Shown here in pieces: positions 26,146 through 32,389 of a DNA stretch of 32,389 bases (positions are counted from its first letter, which is position 1; every line of letters starts with the position of its first letter). The stretch is from NCBI GenBank assembly GCA_020062745.1, contig JAGUVT010000062.1, positions 1 through 32,389 of the forward strand, in the 5' to 3' direction. The notes beneath the pieces were generated by a model. The model had not been told where the DNA came from, ran no database searches, and worked only from the letters and a program-made list of their open reading frames with translations. Position numbers and translations under genes: made by a program. The stretch is from Deltaproteobacteria bacterium (GTDB taxonomy: Bacteria > Bacillota > Desulfotomaculia > Desulfotomaculales > JAGUVT01).

Positions 26146-26691
26146 ATGAACACAAGGGAAGATTTAATTTCCAGGATCATTGAAACCGAGTGGAATATGT
26201 TTTCCAGCGTGCAAAACAGGGGGGGTAAGGCTTCCTGCCAGGAAGACCCGGTAACCTTTAAAATTATTAGAAAAAGCAACTTCATGAGCTGGTCCGACGC
26301 CACCCTGGAAAGCTATCTGAACGACCTTGAAGAAGCGAAAAAAGCCGGCAAAAATTTGATGACGTTAAAGTATGCCCGCATGGAAGGGTTAATCCCGGCC
26401 TTAAATCCGGAAGCCCTTCCCCTGATTGATAAAATAGTGGAAATAGAATGCCGGTGGCTGGCGGAGCTTGCTGAAAAATCCCCCCACCTCAAACCGGCGA
26501 GGCCTATTTACAGCAAGGAAGATACGCCGTTTGCCGTATCTTCGGAAACTTACGCGCGGGGCGAACTGGAAACTTATTCAAAAAGAACTCTTGAACTGTA
26601 TTTAAAAGACCTGCTGGAAATGGAATTTAAAAAGATAAACCGGGTGGAAGAAATTTTCAATAGAATGGTGGAAATGCTCAACCAGAGGTAG
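26146..26691 (+). CDS. DUF4125 family protein
   Basis: Length 181 residues, soluble, mostly helical and charged. The N-terminus reads IETEWNMFSSVQNRGGKASCQED, i.e. an EWNMF block and GGKASCQED, which I recognise as the DUF4125 signature. The ATG at 26146 has GGAGGG about seven bases upstream; an in-frame ATG at 26125 lies before that site and was rejected. It follows the DUF4037 gene after a 115-base gap that holds the palindrome GCCAATTGGC (26041-26050) but no clear terminator. TPR, DUF4037 and DUF4125 domains recur together in Clostridia, to my knowledge, sometimes on one polypeptide, so this looks like a split version of one system. Function unknown. Confidence 0.78.
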   Translation: MNTREDLISRIIETEWNMFSSVQNRGGKASCQEDPVTFKIIRKSNFMSWSDATLESYLNDLEEAKKAGKNLMTLKYARMEGLIPALNPEALPLIDKIVEIECRWLAELAEKSPHLKPARPIYSKEDTPFAVSSETYARGELETYSKRTLELYLKDLLEMEFKKINRVEEIFNRMVEMLNQR

Positions 26692-26694
26692 ACC

Positions 26695-28245
26695 CTATCT
26701 CTCCCAAACAACCCTGCCGTCAACAACGGTCAGCATTGCCTTTATCTCCCTTATTTCTTCCGGGTCCGTCCGGGTGGGGTCGCCGCTTAAAACCACCAGG
26801 TCGGCAAGCTTGCCGGAGCTGATAGAGCCTTTTATCCCATCCTCGAAGGAGGCGTAAGCACCCCAAAGGGAGTACATTTTCAGTGCCTCCAACGGAGAGA
26901 TGCGTTCCCAGGGCGAAAGAGTTCGCCCTGTTTCTGTTTTCCTGGTTACAGCGGCGTAAATACCGACCAGCGGGTTGCAGGGTGCCACCGGCGAATCCGA
27001 ACTGGCAGCCACCTTCAATCCCCGCTTGAGAAAAGAGCCAGCAGGGTAAACCCAGCCCAAATGGGCGGAAGAAACCTCATCCAAGTACCTGTCCCCCATG
27101 TGGTAAAGAAAAGGCGGCTGGGTAACTATCATTGCCCCGCTTGCCCCTAGCCTGCGCAACAAACCGGGGGGGCAAACCGCGCAGTGCTCCAGGCGGTGGC
27201 GGTGACCCGGCCGGGGAACCTGTTGCAGGACAAAGTCCAGCGCGGCCAGCGCCGCTTCCAGCGTATACAAGTCATTAACATGAAGGGCAAGTTGAAAACC
27301 GGATTTATGCGCCCGGAGGGCATGATCGTTCAAATCTTCCTGGGGCGGGTGGGGGCAGCCGGTGCTTTCATCAAGAGCAATCTTTACCCCGCCCAAACGC
27401 AACTGAGCATCGCCGCTGCTGGTAGATAAACCGCTGTTTTTAAACTCCTCCAGGTTATCGCTTCCGGCCAGCACGGCCACCCGCACCGGCAGTATCCCAC
27501 GTTCTTTAAGCCTCTGAAACCTTTGCCAGTGGCTCAAGTCGTTGGACCAACCGGTGTCCTGAAGCGAGGTAATGCCGTTGGAAAGAAATTCTAAAGAAGC
27601 AAGCCTGACGCCCTCCGCCAATTCCTCTTCGTCCAGGGGCGGCACTCCCCTTTCCACAAGTTCATTCCGGCCCACAATGAGGCCGTCGGGCTCCCCTGTT
27701 TCCGGGTCCCGGCCGATACGCCCGCCCGGCGGGTCCGGAGTTTCCCGGTTAATGCCAAGCAGGCTTAAGGCCGGGCTGTTCAACACGCATATGCTGCCGG
27801 AGGAGTGCACCAGGACCACCGGGTTGCGGGGGGCCGCTTCGTCCAACTCCCAACGGTTGGGATGCCGCTTCCCGACAAGACGGAATTCGTCATATTTGGC
27901 CGCCCTCACCCACTTCCCTTCCGGCGTCCGCTCCGCCCGCCAGCGGATGCCCACCTGAATCCCAGCAACGTCTTTTACCAAAGCAGGCGAACAATCAACG
28001 TAAAGCAGGGTGGCGGCGTAAGAAAGAGGGTGGCAGTGAGCGTCGTTGAAGCCGGGAACCACCGTTCCGCCTTCACAGTCAATAAGCCTGGTCCCAGCCC
28101 CTCTGAACAATCCCAGGCTCTCCTCCCCGCCCACATCCAGAATCTTGTTGCCTTTAACAGCAACCAGTTCCGCCACGGGCTGCTTTTGATCCAGGGTGAT
28201 CACCCGGGCATTATATAAGATGAGGTCTGCTGAAACATTAGACAT
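26695..28245 (-). CDS. Amidohydrolase family protein (YtcJ-like)
   Basis: Metal-dependent hydrolase of the amidohydrolase_3 group. Length 516 residues. Metal-site motifs in order: NDAHCHPLSYA (HxH), a long central TIM-barrel region, LALHVNDLY, HRHRLEHC and SSDSPVAPCNP (terminal Asp), then GKLADLVVLSGDP typical of the small beta domain. No signal peptide, so it is cytoplasmic or peripherally located; the substrate is not evident. The ATG 28245 lies about eight bases after GGTGA, itself the end of a run of nine G on the sense strand (28257-28265). It is convergent with DUF4125, the two stops lying three bases apart. Confidence 0.88.
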   Translation of the reverse strand: MSNVSADLILYNARVITLDQKQPVAELVAVKGNKILDVGGEESLGLFRGAGTRLIDCEGGTVVPGFNDAHCHPLSYAATLLYVDCSPALVKDVAGIQVGIRWRAERTPEGKWVRAAKYDEFRLVGKRHPNRWELDEAAPRNPVVLVHSSGSICVLNSPALSLLGINRETPDPPGGRIGRDPETGEPDGLIVGRNELVERGVPPLDEEELAEGVRLASLEFLSNGITSLQDTGWSNDLSHWQRFQRLKERGILPVRVAVLAGSDNLEEFKNSGLSTSSGDAQLRLGGVKIALDESTGCPHPPQEDLNDHALRAHKSGFQLALHVNDLYTLEAALAALDFVLQQVPRPGHRHRLEHCAVCPPGLLRRLGASGAMIVTQPPFLYHMGDRYLDEVSSAHLGWVYPAGSFLKRGLKVAASSDSPVAPCNPLVGIYAAVTRKTETGRTLSPWERISPLEALKMYSLWGAYASFEDGIKGSISSGKLADLVVLSGDPTRTDPEEIREIKAMLTVVDGRVVWER

Positions 28246-28275
28246 TCCGGTAATCACCCCCCCCCTTTTCGCCAC

Positions 28276-28559
28276 AGCATACCGCTAATTTCAACATTGC
28301 CGCCGGCACCGACATAAGAACATTGTAACATCCCGGCTCACAAATTAAAACATCACCATACCCGGAAAATGGCGTACTGAGTTATCCCCTTATTTTACCT
28401 CATCTGACACCAACGCCTCCACACTGACTGCATCCACTTCAAACCTGCGCGAAAGCTTCAACTTTTTGAAGCCCCTTCCCGTCCGTCCCGGAGACTGGCC
28501 CGGGCAATAAATCCCGACCGGTCAGCCCCGAGGCGGACGATAGTCTTCGAGCAGGAATT
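28276..28559. other. Intergenic stretch with no supported gene
   Basis: No gene with start and ribosome site is seen. On the minus strand, pieces of frame (LEDYRPPRG then a stop; later KLSRRFEVDAVSVEALVSDEVK ending in TAA near 28398) look protein-like but are separated by stops and frame changes, possibly the remains of a gene downstream of HU. A palindrome GCTTCAA-CTTT-TTGAAGC lies at 28455-28472 without a T-run. Confidence 0.4.
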
Positions 28560-28841
28560 TTACCCCGACCATCCCATAAGCCTCTTCAGCTTTTTACCTG
28601 GTTTAAAGGAAATTCTTCGCGAAGGAGAAATCTGCAGTTCTTCACCCGTCCTGGGATTTCTTCCCTTTCTACCTCTTGTGTTCTTTACATAAAAAGAACC
28701 AAGCCCGATCAACCGGACTTTATCCCCTGAAACTAAAGCTGTAGAGATAGCGTTTATAACCACATCAAGAAATCTGCCCGCCTCTTTACGAGTTACTGGA
28801 ACCTCCTCAACTATTTGAGAAATTAAGTCCTTCTTGTTCAT
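28560..28841 (-). CDS. HU-family nucleoid DNA-binding protein
   Basis: Histone-like protein that bends DNA as a dimer. Length 93 residues. It has NKKDLISQIVEEV at the N-terminus, the hydrophobic core LIGLGSFYVKNTRGRKGRNPRTGEE with the GRNP hallmark (shown here only in part as GSFYV and GRKGRNPRTGEE), and a basic C-terminus FKPGKKLKRLMG. Pro in RNPRTGEE marks the DNA-intercalating arm. The ATG start overlaps the stop of the upstream HTH gene (ATGA), so it is translationally coupled. Both are under the c-di-GMP-I leader. It may be a paralogue, since a housekeeping hup is usually elsewhere. Confidence 0.95.
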   Translation of the reverse strand: MNKKDLISQIVEEVPVTRKEAGRFLDVVINAISTALVSGDKVRLIGLGSFYVKNTRGRKGRNPRTGEELQISPSRRISFKPGKKLKRLMGWSG

Positions 28842-29170
28842 TTATGTACCCGTCTCCTTTCAACGTCTAAAAGTCCTTTCAGCCAGCACAAAACACCATT
28901 TTCTTCAGTTACAGGATTAAATTCCTGCTCTTTCTCCATAACCCATCTCTTGTACCGCTGAACAAATAAATAGCCGTCCAATCCCAGGCAATCAGCATAA
29001 GTCTTCAACATCCCCTTGAAATATACCTCTGCCGGTATCAATTCAGGCACACCCTCCTCCAGGGCCTTAAGGTATTTAACCTGGATTTTAGTCCTCTCTC
29101 TCACGTCCTCTAATTCCCACCTCAAAACTTCCCTGGCCCGACGCAATTGCTCTCCAAGCTCCTTTAACAC
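28838..29170 (-). CDS. RodZ-like helix-turn-helix protein without membrane segment
   Basis: Length 110 residues. The HTH_25/Xre-like domain covers residues 1-65: LGEQLRRAREVLRWELEDV, RTKIQVKYLKALEEG and PAEVYFKGMLKTYADCLGLD. This is the RodZ N-terminal type, but the protein ends soon after a short basic helix and has no transmembrane or periplasmic part. The GTG 29170 lies eight bases after AAGGAGG. An upstream open frame to 29293 runs through the leader's terminator and is not used. Stop overlaps the HU start. DNA-binding regulator or HU partner are both possible. Confidence 0.82.
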   Translation of the reverse strand: MLKELGEQLRRAREVLRWELEDVRERTKIQVKYLKALEEGVPELIPAEVYFKGMLKTYADCLGLDGYLFVQRYKRWVMEKEQEFNPVTEENGVLCWLKGLLDVERRRVHK

Positions 29171-29243
29171 CTCAATCACCTCCTTAATCATTAATTCAGT
29201 CAATACCCAAAAACACCTTAAAGCATTGCCCAAAGGCAAGATT

Positions 29244-29284
29244 CCAAAATAAAAATCCTGTTCCCCAAGCACAAGGGAAACAGG
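29244..29284 (-). terminator. Intrinsic terminator in the riboswitch leader
   Basis: Stem CCTGTTTCCC / GGGGAACAGG (10 pairs, one G-T) with an eight-base loop (29257-29284) followed by ATTTTTATTTT. It starts 12 bases after the riboswitch P1 strand. GGAAA within the P1 3' region can alternatively pair with TTTCC of the 5' arm, a possible antiterminator. Confidence 0.88.
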
Positions 29285-29295
29285 TTCCATCACTT

Positions 29296-29388
29296 TCCTT
29301 CTTGCAGCCTGGCAATCATAGCAATATATGAAGCCTTAGATCCACGGCTTTGCGTCCCATTCTTTAAAATGGTTTGCCCTTAAAAGGA
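29296..29388 (-). ncRNA. c-di-GMP-I (GEMM) riboswitch
   Basis: Minus-strand leader of the HTH-HU operon. Conserved blocks appear in the right order: AGGGCAAACC, the hairpin CCATTT-TAAA-GAATGG, GGGACGCAAAGCC, TGGATCTAAGGC with the CTAA tetraloop-receptor word, and GCTATGATTGCCAGGCTGC. A closing P1 helix TCCTTTT (29382-29388) with AGAAGGA (29296-29302) frames it. The tetraloop is UAAA rather than the usual GNRA. It binds cyclic di-GMP in this family. The terminator after it, and the overlap of GGAAA with P1, suggest an OFF switch (high c-di-GMP, termination); the direction is inferred. Confidence 0.9.
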
Positions 29389-29465
29389 TACTTTTTACTT
29401 GACTTTTCTGGAACTTCTTCTCAATTTGTCACGGTTTAATTCTTTCCACCTTTTTCTACAAAATA

Positions 29466-29494
29466 ATTCTAAAACCAACAGTATATTTTGTCAA
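29466..29494 (-). promoter_or_regulatory. Sigma-A promoter of the riboswitch-HTH-HU unit
   Basis: -35 TTGACA (29489-29494) and -10 TAGAAT (29466-29471) with a 17-base spacer, preceded by a T-rich tract that may act as UP element. Start near 29459, about 70 bases before the riboswitch P1. Confidence 0.85.
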
Positions 29495-29580
29495 CAAAAA
29501 AAACAAACTTTCTGTTTATATTCCTTTTAACATTGTCACGTAACAAGAACCATACTTGCTGTAATCACCTATAACACAGA

Positions 29581-30963
29581 TTAGCTTTTCTCCATCAGCT
29601 TCGCCCTTGCCCGGACGATGGCTTCGCGAACAGTCTCCGGCGCCGGGCCGCCGGGCAGGCGCCGGGCCCCGACACAGCGGTCAATGGTAATGGCACCATA
29701 AATGTCTTCCCCGATTACCGGAGAAAAATTGCGGTATTCGTCGGCCGAAAGCTCTTCCAGGGACTTGTCGTGCTGCAGGCAGTATAGCACCGCCCTGCCC
29801 ACCACCGCGTGAGCCTCCCGGAAAGGAACCCCTTTTTTGACCAGATAATCGGCCAGATCGGTAGCGTTGGTAAAACCGCTGCCAGCCGCTTTTCTCATAT
29901 TTTCTTTTTTTACCCGGATTGTTTCAACCATCGGTTTAAAAACCAGCAGGCATTTTTTGACCGTATCCACCGCGTCAAAAAGCGGCTCCTTATCTTCCTG
30001 CATGTCTTTGTTGTAGGCCAAGGGCAGGCCCTTGAGCATGGTCAGCAGAGATTGTAAATCTCCGCAGACACGCCCGGTTTTGCCCCGGATCAGCTCGGCC
30101 ACGTCTGGGTTCTTCTTTTGCGGCATCATGCTGCTGCCGGTGCTGTAGGCGTCGTCCAGTTCGATAAAAGCAAACTCGGCTGAACACCAGAGAATCAATT
30201 CTTCGCAAAAGCGGCTCAAATGAACCATGCTCAGAGCCGCGGCAGCGGTAAACTCAACGGCAAAATCCCGGTCACTGACGGCATCCAGGCTGTTTTCGCT
30301 GATCGCCTCGAAGCCGAGCTGCTCCGCCACATAGTCCCGGTCCAGCGGAAAAGTGGTGCCGGCCAGGGCGCCGGCGCCCAGCGGCATTACGTCGGTACGC
30401 CGGTAGCAGTCGTGCAACCTTTCGAGGTCGCGCAAAAACATCTGGGCATAGGCCATCAGGTGGTGGGCCAGGGTTACCGGCTGGGCCCGCTGCAGGTGGG
30501 TATAACCCGGCATGATAGTATCCAGGTGTTTTTCGGCCAGGCCAAGCAAAGAAGCAATTAAGTCGCGCAGCAGACCCTGTACCGCTCTAATTTCTTCTTT
30601 CAAGTACAGGCGCATATCCAGAGCCACCTGGTCGTTCCGGCTGCGGGCGGTGTGCAATTTCTTGCCCACTTCCCCGATTCTGTCAGTAAGCCACTGTTCA
30701 ATATTCATGTGCACGTCTTCGGCCTCAACGGAAAATTCCAGCCGGCCGGCCTCTATGTCGGCCAGCACGGCCTCCAGCCCGGTCACGATCTGCCCGGCCT
30801 CTGCCGCCGAAATGACCCCCGCCCGGCCCAGCATCCTGGCGTGGGCCATACTGCCTTTGATATCGTACCGGTAGAGCCGCCGGTCAAAAGAAACCGAGGA
30901 ATGAAAGTCCTCCACCAAACGGTCGGTTTCCTTTTGGAAACGCCCGCCCCACACTTTGGTCAT
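29581..30963 (-). CDS. argH: Argininosuccinate lyase
   Basis: Cleaves argininosuccinate to arginine and fumarate, last step of arginine synthesis. Length 460 residues. N-terminal [14 protein letters not shown]; the signature [12 protein letters not shown] with the flexible serine loop is intact; [12 protein letters not shown] and [16 protein letters not shown] are the other family blocks, the latter with the catalytic His. The ATG start has GGGGGG about seven bases upstream. No argG or other arg gene is adjacent. An extended -10 promoter TGGTATAAT lies at 31002-31010. Confidence 0.98.
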   Translation of the reverse strand: MTKVWGGRFQKETDRLVEDFHSSVSFDRRLYRYDIKGSMAHARMLGRAGVISAAEAGQIVTGLEAVLADIEAGRLEFSVEAEDVHMNIEQWLTDRIGEVGKKLHTARSRNDQVALDMRLYLKEEIRAVQGLLRDLIASLLGLAEKHLDTIMPGYTHLQRAQPVTLAHHLMAYAQMFLRDLERLHDCYRRTDVMPLGAGALAGTTFPLDRDYVAEQLGFEAISENSLDAVSDRDFAVEFTAAAALSMVHLSRFCEELILWCSAEFAFIELDDAYSTGSSMMPQKKNPDVAELIRGKTGRVCGDLQSLLTMLKGLPLAYNKDMQEDKEPLFDAVDTVKKCLLVFKPMVETIRVKKENMRKAAGSGFTNATDLADYLVKKGVPFREAHAVVGRAVLYCLQHDKSLEELSADEYRNFSPVIGEDIYGAITIDRCVGARRLPGGPAPETVREAIVRARAKLMEKS

Positions 30964-31001
30964 CTAAAAAGCCCCCCTTAAAAGCCGCCTATAGATAAGA
31001 C

Positions 31002-31010
31002 ATTATACCA
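31002..31010 (-). promoter_or_regulatory. Extended -10 element for argH
   Basis: TGGTATAAT on the minus strand, about 40 bases upstream of the argH ATG; no good -35 hexamer at 17 bases. Confidence 0.5.
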
Positions 31011-31032
31011 CAAAAGCGCTCCCGCCCTTCGT

Positions 31033-31317
31033 TTAACCGCCGATCAGCTCCTCGACTTCCTCCCTGCCTTCTTCCAACTCCTCGGCCTGCTCCCTGTCTT
31101 CCCTTAAAAGCAGGGCTTGAAATTCTCCCACGTGTGTCTTTTCCTCTTTCGCAATGTCTAAAAAAACCTTCTTTAAGTATTCTTTTTCCGTCAGCGCCGC
31201 AAGCTGTTCGTAGAGATTAATCGCATCCAGCTCAGCTATAATCGCCACTCTCAGTATTTCTTTGTCCAGGTCTTCCTTTCTCATCCCTTCGATGTTCACA
31301 GGTATTTTTGAAAGCAC
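31033..31317 (-). CDS. Half-length ferritin-like (rubrerythrin-type) protein
   Basis: Length 94 residues, half the size of a ferritin four-helix bundle, so it must pair to build a diiron site. Candidate ligands: Glu29 in AIIAELDAINLYEQ, Glu37, Glu59 and His62 in the EEKTH motif. The last 20 residues are very acidic (EQAEELEEGREEVEELIGG). The GTG 31317 lies seven bases after AAAGGGGG and gives the N-terminus MLSKIPVNIEG; the frame is open to 31362 but has no such site. Such short ferritin-like proteins include cargo of encapsulin shells, but no encapsulin gene is seen here. Iron storage or peroxide removal are family-level guesses. Confidence 0.8.
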   Translation of the reverse strand: MLSKIPVNIEGMRKEDLDKEILRVAIIAELDAINLYEQLAALTEKEYLKKVFLDIAKEEKTHVGEFQALLLREDREQAEELEEGREEVEELIGG

Positions 31318-31401
31318 CCCGGCACCCCCTTTCAGATTTGTATTTTTATCATCATATACCAAAATAATAACACTTTTTAAGGACCTATTAAAGCCCGGCC
31401 A

Positions 31402-31410
31402 TGTTATAAT
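31402..31410 (+). promoter_or_regulatory. Extended -10 element for the CapA-like gene
   Basis: TGTTATAAT, about 40 bases before the ATG at 31449; the -35 region is weak. Confidence 0.5.
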
Positions 31411-31448
31411 ACTTAAGTAATCCCAACCAGGAAAGGATTCGTTTCAAT

Positions 31449-32389
31449 ATGCCAAGCACGCCGAAAGTTGCCGCCATCATTGCTTTCTTTGCCTTTGTGT
31501 TTTTTATTATTCTGACTGCCGTGCAAAAAGAGCGCATGGCATCCTATACGCCGCCGGCCCCTTCCAAAGAAGTAATTCAAATCGCCGCCGTCGGAGATTT
31601 CCTGATGCACCTGCCTGTTGTTGATGCAGCCTATAACCGGACCACGGGCAATTACAGTTTTACAGAAATGTTCCGGGAAGTGGAATCGTTCTTAAGTTCC
31701 CCCGATCTGACCATCGGCAACCTGGAAACCAGGCTGGCCGGCAAGGATAAGGGTTACTCCGGCTACCCGCTTTTCAACACCCCGGCCGAGCTTGCCATCG
31801 ACTTAAAAGCGCTCGGCGTTGACGTTATCGCTACCGCCAACAACCACAGCCTGGATAAGGGCACGGACGGCATCATAAAAACACTCGATAATTTGCAAAA
31901 AACCGGGCTGGTTCCGCTGGGAACGTACAGAAACCCGGCTGAACGGGAAAAACCGGTGACCTACCGGGTGAAGGGAATAAATATCGGCTTTTTAAACTAT
32001 ACTCAGCACGTCAACGGGAACCTGCTGCCCCGGGATAAAAAATACATGGTCGATTTAATTGATGAAGAAGCAATCAAAAATAATATTCAGGTCTTAAAGC
32101 AGGAAGGCGTGGATTTAATTATCGCCTACATGCATTTCGGCACCGAGTACCAGCGTCAACCTGACGACTACCAGGAAAAAATTACCGGGCTGCTCTTCCG
32201 GGAAGGGGTGGATATCGTCCTGGGCGATCACGTGCATGTGCTGCAGCCCGCGGAAAAGCAAAAGATTAAAGTTCCCGGTGAAAACACGGAAAAAGAAGTT
32301 TTCGTCGCCTACTCCCTGGGCAACTTTATCTCGAACCAGCGCTGGCGCTATTCCGACAGCGGCGTCATCCTCAACCTGAGTATTGAAAA
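31449..32389 (+). CDS. CapA-family protein, partial (C-terminus off right edge)
   Basis: About 313 codons visible. A short N-terminal membrane anchor (VAAIIAFFAFVFFIILTAV) leaves the rest outside the cell. The calcineurin-like PGA_cap domain has AAVGDFLMH, TIGNLETRLAG, ATANNHSLDKG, AYMHFGTEY and VLGDHVHVLQP, the metal-ligand blocks in correct order, and VAYSLGNFISNQ. CapA/PgsA proteins take part in poly-gamma-glutamate synthesis, but many single-copy CapA-like genes such as this one, without capB/capC nearby, have unknown roles. The start has AGGAAAGG about 11 bases upstream, so ribosome spacing is longer than usual. Confidence 0.9.
   Translation, partial: MPSTPKVAAIIAFFAFVFFIILTAVQKERMASYTPPAPSKEVIQIAAVGDFLMHLPVVDAAYNRTTGNYSFTEMFREVESFLSSPDLTIGNLETRLAGKDKGYSGYPLFNTPAELAIDLKALGVDVIATANNHSLDKGTDGIIKTLDNLQKTGLVPLGTYRNPAEREKPVTYRVKGINIGFLNYTQHVNGNLLPRDKKYMVDLIDEEAIKNNIQVLKQEGVDLIIAYMHFGTEYQRQPDDYQEKITGLLFREGVDIVLGDHVHVLQPAEKQKIKVPGENTEKEVFVAYSLGNFISNQRWRYSDSGVILNLSIE

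Noticed and set aside
28838-29293. Longer 151-codon version of the HTH protein
   Set aside because: The extra N-terminus is the translated terminator hairpin of the leader; the GTG at 29170 has a strong ribosome site and gives the normal domain start.
31413-31610. 65-codon minus-strand frame opposite the start of the CapA-like gene
   Set aside because: Shadow of the plus-strand gene, whose membrane anchor and metal motifs are clear.
1-32389. CRISPR array, tRNA, rRNA, prophage or intact transposase
   Set aside because: No regularly spaced direct repeats, no tRNA-like cloverleaf and no phage or transposase protein found on reading.

Overview
The window looks like chromosomal DNA of an anaerobic, spore-former-type Clostridia, most like the Desulfotomaculum/Pelotomaculum group of Firmicutes. 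This rests on strong GGAGG Shine-Dalgarno sites with frequent GTG/TTG starts, a glmS ribozyme, a T-box leader, a CdaA-type diadenylate cyclase, and family resemblance of the proteins. The genus is an inference. No tRNA, rRNA, CRISPR array, prophage or intact IS element is visible.

Layout. (1) 1-4042, minus strand: a cyclophilin lipoprotein, a LytS/LytTR-type two-component pair, acpS and the start of a bifunctional NAD(P)H-hydrate repair enzyme that runs off the left edge. (2) 4186-6092, plus strand: a six-hairpin glycosidase-like protein and an inositol-phosphatase family protein. (3) 6280-7881, minus strand: a thiolase with its DUF35 zinc-ribbon partner. (4) 8106-12583, minus strand: cdaA, glmM, a glmS ribozyme and glmS, linking c-di-AMP synthesis to UDP-GlcNAc precursor supply; cdaR is absent between cdaA and glmM. 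(5) 12737-23532, minus strand: a branched-chain amino acid operon, promoter - T-box - ilvE-ilvD-ilvB-ilvN-ilvC-ilvB(second copy)-leuC-leuD-leuB. (6) 23640-26691: a small ferredoxin, a small membrane protein, and a TPR / DUF4037 / DUF4125 cluster of unknown function. (7) 26695-29494, minus strand: an amidohydrolase and an HTH-HU pair behind a promoter, a c-di-GMP-I riboswitch and an intrinsic terminator. (8) 29581-32389: argH, a half-length ferritin-like protein, and a CapA-type protein cut by the right edge.

The RNA-level control is the most striking aspect. Three structured leaders occur in about 20 kb: a glmS self-cleaving ribozyme, a T-box whose specifier reads as GUC (Val), and a c-di-GMP-I riboswitch placed in front of a nucleoid protein (HU) gene. 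The second AHAS large subunit has Leu where the first has the substrate-specificity Trp, suggesting that the two ilvB copies have diverged in preference. Other points worth checking are an alternating-cysteine tail on IlvE, the missing leuA and cdaR, a base-composition change over leuBDC, and the uncharacterised TPR/DUF4037/DUF4125 module.
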